NCBI GenBank assembly: GCA_947424985.1
Contig: CANDYN010000029.1
Span: 1 to 11,200 of the forward strand
Source of the DNA: Rickettsiales bacterium
GTDB taxonomy: Bacteria; Pseudomonadota; Alphaproteobacteria; Rickettsiales; Deianiraeaceae
Length of the DNA stretch: 11,200 nucleotides
Direction of reading: 5' to 3'
The notes under the pieces were generated by a model. The model ran no database searches. It was given only the letters and a program-made list of their open reading frames with translations, and had not been told where the DNA came from. Of the stretch, positions 1 to 7,167 are shown in pieces (positions within the stretch are counted from its first letter, which is position 1; each line of letters begins with the position of its first letter). Both the position numbers and the translations under genes were made by a program.

Positions 1-2
1 AG

Positions 3-179
3 AAAAAAAGCGTTGGAATCACATCGGGCGCTTCCTCTCCAAATATCTTATTGAATGAAATTGTAGATTATATAAAAACAAAATTTAATGCAGAAATATT
101 GGAACACAAAATTCTAGATGAAACAATAGAATTCCACGTTCCAAAAGATATTAGGTTGAAAATTAGTGATTTGGTTTAA
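3..179 (+). CDS. ispH: 4-hydroxy-3-methylbut-2-enyl diphosphate reductase IspH (LytB), C-terminal fragment
   Basis: This is the last 58 codons of a gene that begins before the window; the reading frame is open from base 3 to a TAA at 177-179. The fragment contains VGITSGASSPNILL, which matches the conserved IspH segment (VTAGASAP in most bacteria) that helps hold the substrate diphosphate near the iron-sulfur cluster. It ends in the typical tail ETIEFHVPKDIRLKISDLV, close to the E. coli IspH C-terminus. IspH performs the last step of the MEP isoprenoid pathway, reducing HMBPP to IPP and DMAPP in the cytoplasm with a [4Fe-4S] cluster. The cluster cysteines lie outside the window. The next gene starts 2 bases after the stop, so ispH probably heads or precedes the + strand transcription unit. 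The family call is firm; only the tail is visible. Confidence 0.93.
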   Translation, partial: KKSVGITSGASSPNILLNEIVDYIKTKFNAEILEHKILDETIEFHVPKDIRLKISDLV

Positions 180-181
180 AT

Positions 182-925
182 ATGAATTTTTTTAAATTTC
201 TCAAGAAAATAGCAGAGTTTTTTGTTAAAGTAATTGCATTTATTTTCAAATATTTTCTGGTAATATTTATTGTAATAACCATTTTATTTGGATTTTTCAT
301 ATTCAGGAGTACAAATTTATTTGAAAAATGGATCAATAATCCAAATATTGCTAAATTCCAAAATATAACAATTGATACCTTTGATCATCGCAATGTAAAC
401 CCGGAAGAAAGTGCTTGTAATGAAAAAACAAACGAGGAAAATGCCAAGGAAATAAAAAGAATCTCAAAACTATTTATATCTTTTTCAAAAAAAGCACAAA
501 ATGGCGGGAATGCATCTTATGAAATCACGGAGCTTTGTGATTTTTGGAAATGTGATACAAGTAAAATCTCTACTATAACGGAATTTTCTGGTATCAATAA
601 AATGTCTCAAGATTTAAATACTTTAGCGTTTTTAATGAAAAAAGAAACCGGAATGCTAAAGAAAAACATACTCAAGCAACATATTCAGATCATCAAAAAA
701 AGCGATGCAGATGGAATATTTTCAATCCAAACCGCTCCATCAAATCTAATCTTAGCATCAAATCTAATATCGGAATTAAACTATGTAAAAACTCTTGAAA
801 TCCTCGAAAAGATCGAGAAAACCGAAGGACTTGACGTTAAAATCTTAGAAAAAATTTCTCAAATAAAAAATGAACTTACAATAATAAATCATATCCAATC
901 AGTAACTCTTGATGATAAAATATAA
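182..925 (+). CDS. Hypothetical single-pass membrane protein
   Basis: A 247-residue protein I do not recognise. Residues about 22-41 form one strong hydrophobic segment (FKYFLVIFIVITILFGFFIF) after a lysine-containing amphipathic N-terminus. The most likely topology is therefore an N-terminal anchor with a roughly 200-residue domain outside the cytoplasm. That domain is rich in Lys, Ile, Asn and Glu and appears mainly helical. It has cysteines at 78, 118 and 123; the last two sit in ELCDFWKCD and could form a disulfide in the periplasm (inference). There is no catalytic motif or repeat that I can identify. The ATG is 2 bases after the ispH stop, and the next gene follows after 3 bases, so it belongs to the same transcription unit. 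A role linked to the neighbouring prepilin-peptidase-like protein is possible, but position is the only support. Confidence 0.75.
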   Translation: MNFFKFLKKIAEFFVKVIAFIFKYFLVIFIVITILFGFFIFRSTNLFEKWINNPNIAKFQNITIDTFDHRNVNPEESACNEKTNEENAKEIKRISKLFISFSKKAQNGGNASYEITELCDFWKCDTSKISTITEFSGINKMSQDLNTLAFLMKKETGMLKKNILKQHIQIIKKSDADGIFSIQTAPSNLILASNLISELNYVKTLEILEKIEKTEGLDVKILEKISQIKNELTIINHIQSVTLDDKI

Positions 926-928
926 CAA

Positions 929-1636
929 ATGACAATATTTTCTTACGTATTTTTTGCTTTTTTTGCATTGATTATTGGAAATGCGATGACAACTTTTGTA
1001 TATCGAATCCCACGAAATATTCCCATGACTGCAGTTAAAAGAAAACCTTCGTGTGGAGGCTGCGACCTGGTTTTAAAAGCAAAAGATTTCCTTCCACTTT
1101 ATAGATATGTATTTATCAGCAAATTCTGCCAATGTGGAAAATATAAAATCCCAAAAATATATCCAATAATGGAAATTACAATTCTTGTTATTTTATCCAT
1201 TGTATACTTCTTATACAATGAAAATCAAGACCTGATGTTGAAAAAAATATTAATCTCCGTTGCGGTTTTAATTAATATTTTTATATACTCAGAAACAAAA
1301 AAAGCTTACGAAAACTCTCTTTGGATATTGGCTTTTATAGGTACTGTTTACGTTTTATTTTTAAATCAAGATGTCAATTTTACTCAAATTGGAATAAATT
1401 TAATATCCGGGCTTGCTTTTTTTAGAATTTTTGATAAAAAAACGGAAAAAATTCCAATACTTGACTCACGCTTTGCTCTAATTTTACTTACAATTTCGGA
1501 TATTTTTTGCTTTTTTGCAATTTTCCCAATTTTTATCTTGTCATTTATTTTTTTACAAAATAAAACTTATGTAGCAAATATAATTAACGGTATTTGGTTT
1601 TTGTTTGTGCATATATTTTTGAGTAAATATGCTTAG
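929..1636 (+). CDS. Prepilin-peptidase-like (A24 family) polytopic membrane protein, probably catalytically degenerate
   Basis: A 235-residue polytopic protein whose N-terminal third follows the type IV prepilin peptidase (PilD) plan. There is a hydrophobic helix leading into TTFVYRIPRNIP (compare NVVIYRLP), a CGGC pair at Cys42/Cys45, a CQCG pair at Cys67/Cys69, and YPIMEI with the conserved Glu82. Four cysteines in this layout bind zinc in the PilD cytoplasmic domain, although the second pair here is C-x-C rather than C-x2-C. The C-terminal membrane part should supply two catalytic aspartates. My alignment puts Ser121 in IYSETKKAYENS where the first Asp normally sits. The GxGD motif is reduced to RIFDKK, keeping only Asp169. 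PilD cleaves and N-methylates prepilins at the inner membrane; this protein may have lost the protease activity. The ATG is 3 bases after the upstream gene, and the 3' end overlaps glyQ by 8 bases. Confidence 0.68.
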   Translation: MTIFSYVFFAFFALIIGNAMTTFVYRIPRNIPMTAVKRKPSCGGCDLVLKAKDFLPLYRYVFISKFCQCGKYKIPKIYPIMEITILVILSIVYFLYNENQDLMLKKILISVAVLINIFIYSETKKAYENSLWILAFIGTVYVLFLNQDVNFTQIGINLISGLAFFRIFDKKTEKIPILDSRFALILLTISDIFCFFAIFPIFILSFIFLQNKTYVANIINGIWFLFVHIFLSKYA

Positions 1637-2486
1637 TTTTGAGAAAATAATACAAAATTTACAGTCCTTTTGGCAAGAAAAAGGCTGTGCAATTTTACAG
1701 CCTTGCGATATCGAGGTTGGAGCGGCAACTCTGAACCATTTTACTTCAATGCGTGTACTTGACTCAAAGCCAATTGCATTCTCTCAAGTGCAATTTTGCC
1801 GCCGCCCTGCTGATGCGAGATTTGGTGAAAACTCAAACAGATTATCCGGATATTATCAATTTCAAGTCATAATAAAGCCTTCACCAAAAGATATACAAAA
1901 ATATTGCCTTGAAAGTCTTGAGCGACTTGGAATTAACAAAAATTTACACGATTTTCGTTTTGTTGAAGATAATTGGAGCAATCCTTCAATCGGTGCTACC
2001 GGCGTTGGATATGAAGTTTGGTGCGATAATATGGAAATTATACAATTTACATATATGGAACAAATCGGTGGAATAAAATGTAAATTAAACCCCGTCGAAA
2101 TAACCTATGGGCTTGAAAGGGTTGCAATGTACGTACAAGGAGTTGACAATATTTTTGATATAAAATATAGTGAAAATGGATTAAAATACAGTGATTTACA
2201 TAAAAAAGAATATGAATTTGAATATTCCGAGTATTATCAAAATTATCAAGATGATAAAGACGAATTATTTGAGAAATTTGAAAAATATTTAAACAGATCA
2301 GAAAGACTATTACAAGACAATATAATAATTCCAGCCTATGAATATGCCCTTAAAGCAAGTCAGACGCTTAATATTTTGGATGCAAGATCTTATATTTCTC
2401 AAAATGATAGAGCATCAAGATTGTTGAAAATTAGGGAAAAAATATGTAAAATTTGTAACTCTTGGGTAATAAAATATGACAAATGA
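1629..2486 (+). CDS. glyQ: Glycyl-tRNA synthetase alpha subunit
   Basis: A 285-residue match to the catalytic alpha chain of the bacterial heterotetrameric glycyl-tRNA synthetase (E. coli GlyQ has 303). GlyQ activates glycine with ATP; GlyS supplies tRNA recognition and the anticodon-binding part. Family signatures run through the chain: FWQEKGCAILQPCDIEVGA (14-32), CRRPADARFGENSNRL (57-72, motif-2 region), YYQFQVIIKPSP, FVEDNWSNPSIGATGVGYEVW (about 111-131), QFTYMEQIGGIKC and EITYGLERVAMYVQGVDNI (157-175, motif-3 region). The usual TFHPATFLR segment reads TLNHFTSMR here, a mild divergence. The ATG at 1629 lies inside the end of the prepilin-peptidase-like gene and places the FWQEKGC motif at the expected depth. 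The 3' end overlaps the next gene by 11 bases. The obligate partner glyS is not next door and must be encoded elsewhere. Confidence 0.96.
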   Translation: MLSFEKIIQNLQSFWQEKGCAILQPCDIEVGAATLNHFTSMRVLDSKPIAFSQVQFCRRPADARFGENSNRLSGYYQFQVIIKPSPKDIQKYCLESLERLGINKNLHDFRFVEDNWSNPSIGATGVGYEVWCDNMEIIQFTYMEQIGGIKCKLNPVEITYGLERVAMYVQGVDNIFDIKYSENGLKYSDLHKKEYEFEYSEYYQNYQDDKDELFEKFEKYLNRSERLLQDNIIIPAYEYALKASQTLNILDARSYISQNDRASRLLKIREKICKICNSWVIKYDK

Positions 2487-3873
2487 AACAATGCAAATGA
2501 GCAAGAAAAAACATATCGTAAAAGTAAGATCACATATTGCCGACATACTTTTTGGAGTGCTTGCGCTTGCATTTTTATCCCTTACAATCTATATTAAAAA
2601 TGGACACTTATCTTTTCACATCAAGCTTATTGACATAGGATATGCAACATCAATAAGTCTTAACACAAATCTGCAGGGCGGAAATTTCGGTTTTATGGTC
2701 GGAATTTTATACTTTTTCTCATATATTTATTGCCTTGGGTATAACAAAGAATATCGTAATATTTCAAAAATTCGTTTTAATTTATTGTACTTTTTTTCTG
2801 CATTTTTGGCATTTTTAATGTCAATATCGGAAAATTTATTTACAATGTTTGTATTCTATGAAACTCTAACCCTTGCAACCTATCCACTAATCTGCTTTAC
2901 AAAAAGTAAGCAATCAGTCCTCGCCGCAAAAAAATATTTATTAAATCTAGTCATTCCATCTCTTGTTTTTTTCCTCCCCGCAATAATGTTCATTTATCAT
3001 AAATGTGGCAATACAAATTTCGTAGAAGGTGGAATATTAAACAACTCAGGCCTTGGAAAATATGAAATACAACTTTTATACTTAGCTATGGTATATGGAA
3101 TTGCAAAAACTGCAATAATACCTCTCCATAAATGGCTTCCAACTGCAATGATAGCCTCTGCACCTGTTAGTGGTCTTTTGCATGCAGTAGCGGTCGTTAA
3201 GAGTGGAATTTTTGCCCTACTTATGGTAACATACTATGTATTTGGTGAAAAACATTTGATATCTTCAATTGAACTATTTTTTGGAATTAATTGGCTTACT
3301 TGGATTGGAATTATTGGCGCGCTTTTCTCATCTTTAGTCGCACTTCGAAAATTTGGAATCAAAGAGCGCTTGGCATATTCCACAATATCACATTTATCAA
3401 TCATGATAATCTTGATTTCACTATTCAACAAAAATATTTTTGACGTAGTAATATATTATGCCTTCGCACATGGAGCAGCAAAAATATTGCTTTTTTATTC
3501 AAATGGAATAATTCAAAAACAAACCGGAAAAATAAACATATTAGAAATATCCGGTCTTGGGAAATTTGCACCATTTGGCTTTACAGCTTTTTTTATAGGA
3601 ATTTTATGTATTTTCGGAATACATGGAAGTGGAATGTATCACGCAAAACACGCGATAGCAAATATTGCTCTTTCAAATAATCTATATATAATATTAGCAA
3701 CCATATTGTTTGCAAGCGTTTCAAGTATGATTTATCTCGGAAAAATTCCATATTATGGATTCATCAAAGTCGCCAAAGATGAAACACCGATTCATAAAAT
3801 TGATATTAAAATGAAGATTGCAGTAATATTAATAATAGCCCTAAATATCGCTATGTATATCAAATTTGTCTAA
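2476..3873 (+). CDS. Proton-conducting antiporter-type membrane subunit (MrpD/MnhD/NuoM family)
   Basis: A 465-residue, roughly 12-14 helix member of the family shared by complex I NuoL/M/N and Mrp cation/proton antiporters. Key family residues are in place: Glu129 in VFYETLTLATYPL, Lys211 in GIAKTAIIPLHKWLP followed by TAMIASAPVSGLLHA, Lys242 in AVVKSG, the YSTISHLSIM segment (301-310), and Lys336 in FAHGAAKILLFY. These make up the charged half-channel residues used for proton transfer. The region normally reading GIPPFSGFW is altered to GIHGSGMYH. The closest subtype seems to be MrpD/MnhD or an orphan NuoM-like protein; I cannot separate these by eye. No MrpA, B, C, E, F or G gene is adjacent, only glyQ upstream (11-base overlap) and an MFS gene downstream (5-base gap). 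ATGs at 2491 and 2497 are alternative starts. Confidence 0.88.
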   Translation: MTNETMQMSKKKHIVKVRSHIADILFGVLALAFLSLTIYIKNGHLSFHIKLIDIGYATSISLNTNLQGGNFGFMVGILYFFSYIYCLGYNKEYRNISKIRFNLLYFFSAFLAFLMSISENLFTMFVFYETLTLATYPLICFTKSKQSVLAAKKYLLNLVIPSLVFFLPAIMFIYHKCGNTNFVEGGILNNSGLGKYEIQLLYLAMVYGIAKTAIIPLHKWLPTAMIASAPVSGLLHAVAVVKSGIFALLMVTYYVFGEKHLISSIELFFGINWLTWIGIIGALFSSLVALRKFGIKERLAYSTISHLSIMIILISLFNKNIFDVVIYYAFAHGAAKILLFYSNGIIQKQTGKINILEISGLGKFAPFGFTAFFIGILCIFGIHGSGMYHAKHAIANIALSNNLYIILATILFASVSSMIYLGKIPYYGFIKVAKDETPIHKIDIKMKIAVILIIALNIAMYIKFV

Positions 3874-3878
3874 AAAAT

Positions 3879-4994
3879 ATGCTTTATATTTTCACACTCT
3901 TTAATGAATCTTGGCTTTTATATTCACTTTATAATACGATATTTCTATCAAATGGAGCAGGACTTGGAATTATTGCAACTTTGTTTGCAACGTCTCAAAT
4001 ATCAAAAATTGCTTTTGATATAGCCTTTGGATTTTTTTTGACCTCAGTAAATCGGAAAACAATTTTTTCAATTTCGTGCTTCCTTAAATTTTTTGCCATA
4101 TTACTCTGGATTATATATCCGTCAAAAACCACATTCTTTATAGGAATGGCCTTAATTGGAATACACATGAGCAGCTTCATGCAGCACTTCGAAGGCTATC
4201 TTTTTGATATTAGAAAAGACGGACAAAAATATGAGTCTGTTCTTGGAAAATACTACGCAGTTATGAACGTGAGTATATTTTTCACTTCAAGCTTTTTAAC
4301 TTATTTTCACGGAATATCAATGCAAAACATACTATATATTCAGCTAGTCTTAGCGTCTTTTGCTGCGATATTTTCAGTATTTCTACCAAATAGTCGGCAA
4401 ATTGGTCAAGGAAAAATTAAAATTTCAGAAATTATACAGTCAATTTTACATATTCAAAAATCAAGTATTATGTTTATAATTGTTATATCTGAAGCTTTAT
4501 TTATGAATTTTGCAAACATGATAAGCGTAATCCTTGAAAGTAATGCCGGAGAAAATCGTGCTGCAAAAATACTAATGATTATAGCTATAGTTAAAATTCC
4601 ACTAAACTATATAAGCGGAAAGATGACCGTAAAACATCCGCTAACTCTAAATCTGACAACTCTTATATTGTCGTTACCACTGTTTCTCTTCTTTGATACC
4701 ACTGCTATGCTTGCAGTTTTTACATATTTCGTGTTGTATACAGTTGGAATAATTCACCTTTACAACCTGTTTCACTCAAAAATTGCTCAAAGTGAAAGAA
4801 TGACCATGGCGAGTATAACAACAATAGCCATGTCAATGGTGATAATATTTTTTGACTTTTCAATTGGACTCCTTGGAGTTAAAAATGGAATATGTTTAAA
4901 TATCTCAACGGCGATTATTTTAATTGCCATTCTAACGGTAATTTTTACCAAAACACAAAGAAAGTTAAATTTAAATGCTTTCGTTGTACGCTAA
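3879..4994 (+). CDS. Major facilitator superfamily (MFS) transporter
   Basis: A 371-residue protein made almost entirely of hydrophobic helices, about 10-12, joined by short charged loops. This fits a compact MFS permease in the inner membrane. After the second helix, the stretch FDIAFGFFLTSVNRKTIFS resembles MFS motif A (G-x3-D-R-x-G-R-[RK]), but the acidic residue is not obvious and only NRK is well kept. The central loop (LPNSRQIGQGKIKISEIIQ, about 168-186) separates two six-helix halves, as expected. Proteins of this type are common in intracellular Alphaproteobacteria as uptake or efflux carriers; the substrate cannot be read from sequence. The gene starts 5 bases after the antiporter gene, so it is probably the last gene of the + strand run. 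Its final 24 bases overlap the convergent rhodanese gene. No Shine-Dalgarno motif is evident. Confidence 0.82.
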   Translation: MLYIFTLFNESWLLYSLYNTIFLSNGAGLGIIATLFATSQISKIAFDIAFGFFLTSVNRKTIFSISCFLKFFAILLWIIYPSKTTFFIGMALIGIHMSSFMQHFEGYLFDIRKDGQKYESVLGKYYAVMNVSIFFTSSFLTYFHGISMQNILYIQLVLASFAAIFSVFLPNSRQIGQGKIKISEIIQSILHIQKSSIMFIIVISEALFMNFANMISVILESNAGENRAAKILMIIAIVKIPLNYISGKMTVKHPLTLNLTTLILSLPLFLFFDTTAMLAVFTYFVLYTVGIIHLYNLFHSKIAQSERMTMASITTIAMSMVIIFFDFSIGLLGVKNGICLNISTAIILIAILTVIFTKTQRKLNLNAFVVR

Positions 4995-5276
4995 AATTCC
5001 GCCCTCAAGATTGTAAAAAGTAAGCCCATCATCGTTCATTTCTTCAAGTTTCCTGCAAACATCCATGCTTCTTTTTCCAGATCTACAATAAAAAACTAAT
5101 TTTTTAGTATGTGGCAGAATCGATATTACTTGATCTGCACGAAAATTTGTAGATTGCATCAGACTTGCGTTATCAATATGCCCGGAATCAAACTCATCTT
5201 GCTCACGAACATCTACCAGAAAAATCTCGTTTTTCGCAAGGGATTTTAAAGTTTTTGAATCAATTGAGGATATCAT
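4971..5276 (-). CDS. Single-domain rhodanese-like sulfurtransferase
   Basis: A 101-residue single rhodanese domain, similar in size to E. coli GlpE (108). It has the CH2A-type DVREQDEFDSGHIDNA segment (22-37) and the active-site loop CRSGKRS with Cys64 as the likely persulfide carrier. It ends with the family hallmark LEGGILAYNE. The six-residue loop CRSGKR is typical of thiosulfate or persulfide sulfurtransferases rather than the longer Cdc25-like loop. There is no signal peptide, so the protein is cytoplasmic. It lies 55 bases downstream of iscS on the same strand. A cysteine desulfurase followed by a rhodanese suggests relay of persulfide sulfur from IscS to an acceptor (inference). Its last codons overlap the 3' end of the MFS gene on the other strand. 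The ATG at 5276 gives the correct domain start. Confidence 0.92.
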   Translation of the reverse strand: MISSIDSKTLKSLAKNEIFLVDVREQDEFDSGHIDNASLMQSTNFRADQVISILPHTKKLVFYCRSGKRSMDVCRKLEEMNDDGLTFYNLEGGILAYNESI

Positions 5277-5331
5277 AGCATGATAAAAATATATAAATTA
5301 TAGACGTAATTTTACAAAAGTCAATTCTATT

Positions 5332-6570
5332 TTAATGCTCTTTCCATTGAATTTTTGTAATATCAACTCCTTCGCAAACCATTTCCCAAAGCGGAGAAAG
5401 CTCACGAAGACGCTCAACTGCAGATTTTACAATCGAAATAGTATAATCAATATCGTCTTTTGTCGTAAATCTCCCAATTCCAAATCGAATCGATGAATGT
5501 GCAAGCTCATCTGTCAAACCAAGCGCTTTTAAAACATAAGATGGCTCAAGACTTGAAGACGTACACGCGGAACCGGACGAAACTGCAATTCCTTTCAGTG
5601 CCATCAAAAGAGATTCCCCTTCAATATATTCAAAGCTTATATTAACATTTCCAAAATATCTCGCATCACGACTTCCATTTAATCTTGTATGTGGAATTTT
5701 CAAAAGCTCATCAATCAAAGGTTTTGCAAGTTCACATACGTGCTTTTCGTCTTGCACCATTTCGTTTTTCGCAATTTCAGCAGCCAATCCAAATCCGTAA
5801 ATCAAAGGTGCAGGCAAAGTTCCACTGCGCAAACCTCTTTCTTGTCCACCCCCATGAATTATTGGACGAATTTTCACCCTAGGTTTCTTTCTTATATAAA
5901 TCGCCCCAACTCCTTTTGGTCCATAGATTTTATGCGAGGAAATCGACATTAAATCTATATTCATATCGTTTACATCAAGCGGAATCTTTCCAAAAGCCTG
6001 TGCCGCATCCGTATGAAAAAAAACACCATTTTCACGACAAACCTTCCCAATTCCTTTTAAATCCTGAATTACACCAATTTCGTTATGAAGAGCCATAACG
6101 GAAACCAAAAGCGTATTTTTTTTAATATGTTTTTTTATCTCCTCGGGTGAAATAATTCCATATTCATCGGGTTTTAAAAATGTAATTTCTGCCCCTTTTG
6201 ATTCTAAATATCTGCAAGATTCAATTAAGCATTTATGTTCAGTTGCAAGAGTTATTATGTGATTTTTTTCCGGTGCATAAAACTCAAAAAGTCCCTTTAC
6301 TGCCATATTATTTGACTCAGTTGCACCGCTTGTAAAAATTATTTCATCGTGATTTGCGCCAATTAAATCAGCAATTTTCTTTCTTGCATCTTTAATTAAA
6401 TCTTCCGCACGCCAACCATAAACGTGACTTCTTGAATGTGGATTTCCATATTCATTTTCAAACGCTTTCCACATTTCCTTGAGAACCCTGGGATCTATCG
6501 GCGTCGTAGCCTGATAATCCATATATAAAGAATTATGTGTATCAAAATTCATGCCAGCGAAAAACATCAT
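5332..6570 (-). CDS. iscS: Cysteine desulfurase IscS
   Basis: A PLP-dependent enzyme that converts L-cysteine to alanine and passes the sulfur, as a persulfide, to Fe-S scaffold and tRNA-thiolation partners. It has 412 residues against 404 in E. coli, aligning with an offset of 8. Visible residues are YMDYQATTPIDPRV at the N-terminus, His112 in ATEHK, Asp188 in FHTDAAQ, the PLP lysine Lys214 in SSHKIYGPKG, and the sulfur-carrying Cys336 in SSGSACTSSSLEPSYVLKAL. The C-terminus LSPLWEMVCEGVDITKIQW matches the IscU-binding tail of group I (IscS-type) enzymes. The ATG at 6570 gives M-M-F-F-A-G ahead of a second Met at residue 7 (base 6552), which would fit the E. coli start length better. Neighbours are nuoB upstream (60-base gap) and a rhodanese downstream; iscR, iscU and iscA are absent here. 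Confidence 0.97.
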   Translation of the reverse strand: MMFFAGMNFDTHNSLYMDYQATTPIDPRVLKEMWKAFENEYGNPHSRSHVYGWRAEDLIKDARKKIADLIGANHDEIIFTSGATESNNMAVKGLFEFYAPEKNHIITLATEHKCLIESCRYLESKGAEITFLKPDEYGIISPEEIKKHIKKNTLLVSVMALHNEIGVIQDLKGIGKVCRENGVFFHTDAAQAFGKIPLDVNDMNIDLMSISSHKIYGPKGVGAIYIRKKPRVKIRPIIHGGGQERGLRSGTLPAPLIYGFGLAAEIAKNEMVQDEKHVCELAKPLIDELLKIPHTRLNGSRDARYFGNVNISFEYIEGESLLMALKGIAVSSGSACTSSSLEPSYVLKALGLTDELAHSSIRFGIGRFTTKDDIDYTISIVKSAVERLRELSPLWEMVCEGVDITKIQWKEH

Positions 6571-6575
6571 AGTAA

Positions 6576-6603
6576 AACCTAGTTGCTAAAATTGAGTTGT
6601 CAA
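6576..6603 (-). promoter_or_regulatory. Putative sigma-70-like promoter before iscS
   Basis: The nuoB-iscS gap contains a perfect TTGACA on the - strand (6603-6598). Sixteen bases further, TAGGTT (6581-6576) is the best -10 candidate but matches TATAAT at only three positions. Initiation would fall almost at the first iscS ATG, which would favour the second Met (6552) as the true start. The -35 is clear and the -10 is poor, so this is tentative. Confidence 0.3.
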
Positions 6604-6630
6604 GCTTTTATTACATAAAACTTAATATTC

Positions 6631-7164
6631 TTACCCCCTATTTATCTTTTTCTGTAACTGTAAAATCCCATAAAGTAAAGCCTCTGCTGTTGGCGGACAA
6701 CCCGGAACATAAACATCAACTGGAACTATTCTATCGCAACCTCTTACAACTGAATATGAATAGTGATAATATCCACCACCATTTGCACAAGAACCCATAG
6801 ATATAACCCATTTTGGCTCAGGCATTTGATCATAAACCTTTCGCAGTGCCGGTGCCATCTTATTTGTCAAGGTTCCGGCAACAATCATAACATCGCTTTG
6901 CCTTGGAGATGCGCGAAAAACAACTCCAAATTTATCAAGATCGTAGCGTGAACCGGCGGTTTGCATCATCTCAACTGCACAACAAGCAAGCCCAAAAGTC
7001 ATAGGCCACATGGAACCCGTTTGTGCCCATTTTACAAGCTTATCAAGATTTGCTAAAACAAATCCTTTTTCATTAACCCCCATCATAGCTGATTGAATAA
7101 TTTGCTCATTATAATCCGGAATTGAATAGTCCAAATTATCATCTAAATTAAAATTATCTTTCAT
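6631..7164 (-). CDS. nuoB: NADH-quinone oxidoreductase subunit B (complex I, N2 cluster subunit)
   Basis: A 177-residue NuoB/PSST subunit, a normal length for Alphaproteobacteria. It holds the terminal [4Fe-4S] cluster N2 next to the quinone site, passing electrons from the peripheral arm to ubiquinone. The four cluster ligands are visible: the tandem Cys61-Cys62 in FGLACCAVEMM, Cys126 in SMGSCANGGGYY and Cys156 in VPGCPPTAEALLYG. Other strong family segments are GSMWPMTFG (50-58), RYDLDKFGVVFRASPRQSDV (73-92) and GTLTNKMAPALRKVYDQMPE. The start at 7164 lies 3 bases after the rfbC stop, so the genes are almost certainly co-transcribed. In most relatives nuoB sits in a nuoA-to-N cluster; here neither nuoA nor nuoC is adjacent. 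No Shine-Dalgarno motif precedes the ATG, and translational coupling to rfbC is likely. Confidence 0.98.
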   Translation of the reverse strand: MKDNFNLDDNLDYSIPDYNEQIIQSAMMGVNEKGFVLANLDKLVKWAQTGSMWPMTFGLACCAVEMMQTAGSRYDLDKFGVVFRASPRQSDVMIVAGTLTNKMAPALRKVYDQMPEPKWVISMGSCANGGGYYHYSYSVVRGCDRIVPVDVYVPGCPPTAEALLYGILQLQKKINRG

Positions 7165-7167
7165 GTG

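Noticed and set aside
5277..5331. Possible terminator hairpin after iscS (AAATTA...TAATTT around 5295-5312)
   Set aside because: The stem is six A/T pairs with no GC and no clear T-run. It is too weak to support a terminator in such AT-rich DNA.
5685..6098. Three + strand ORFs inside iscS
   Set aside because: All are antisense to the strongly conserved iscS sequence and show no independent features.
6597..6951. Two + strand ORFs antisense to nuoB
   Set aside because: nuoB is conserved throughout this stretch, and these translations are shadow-like.
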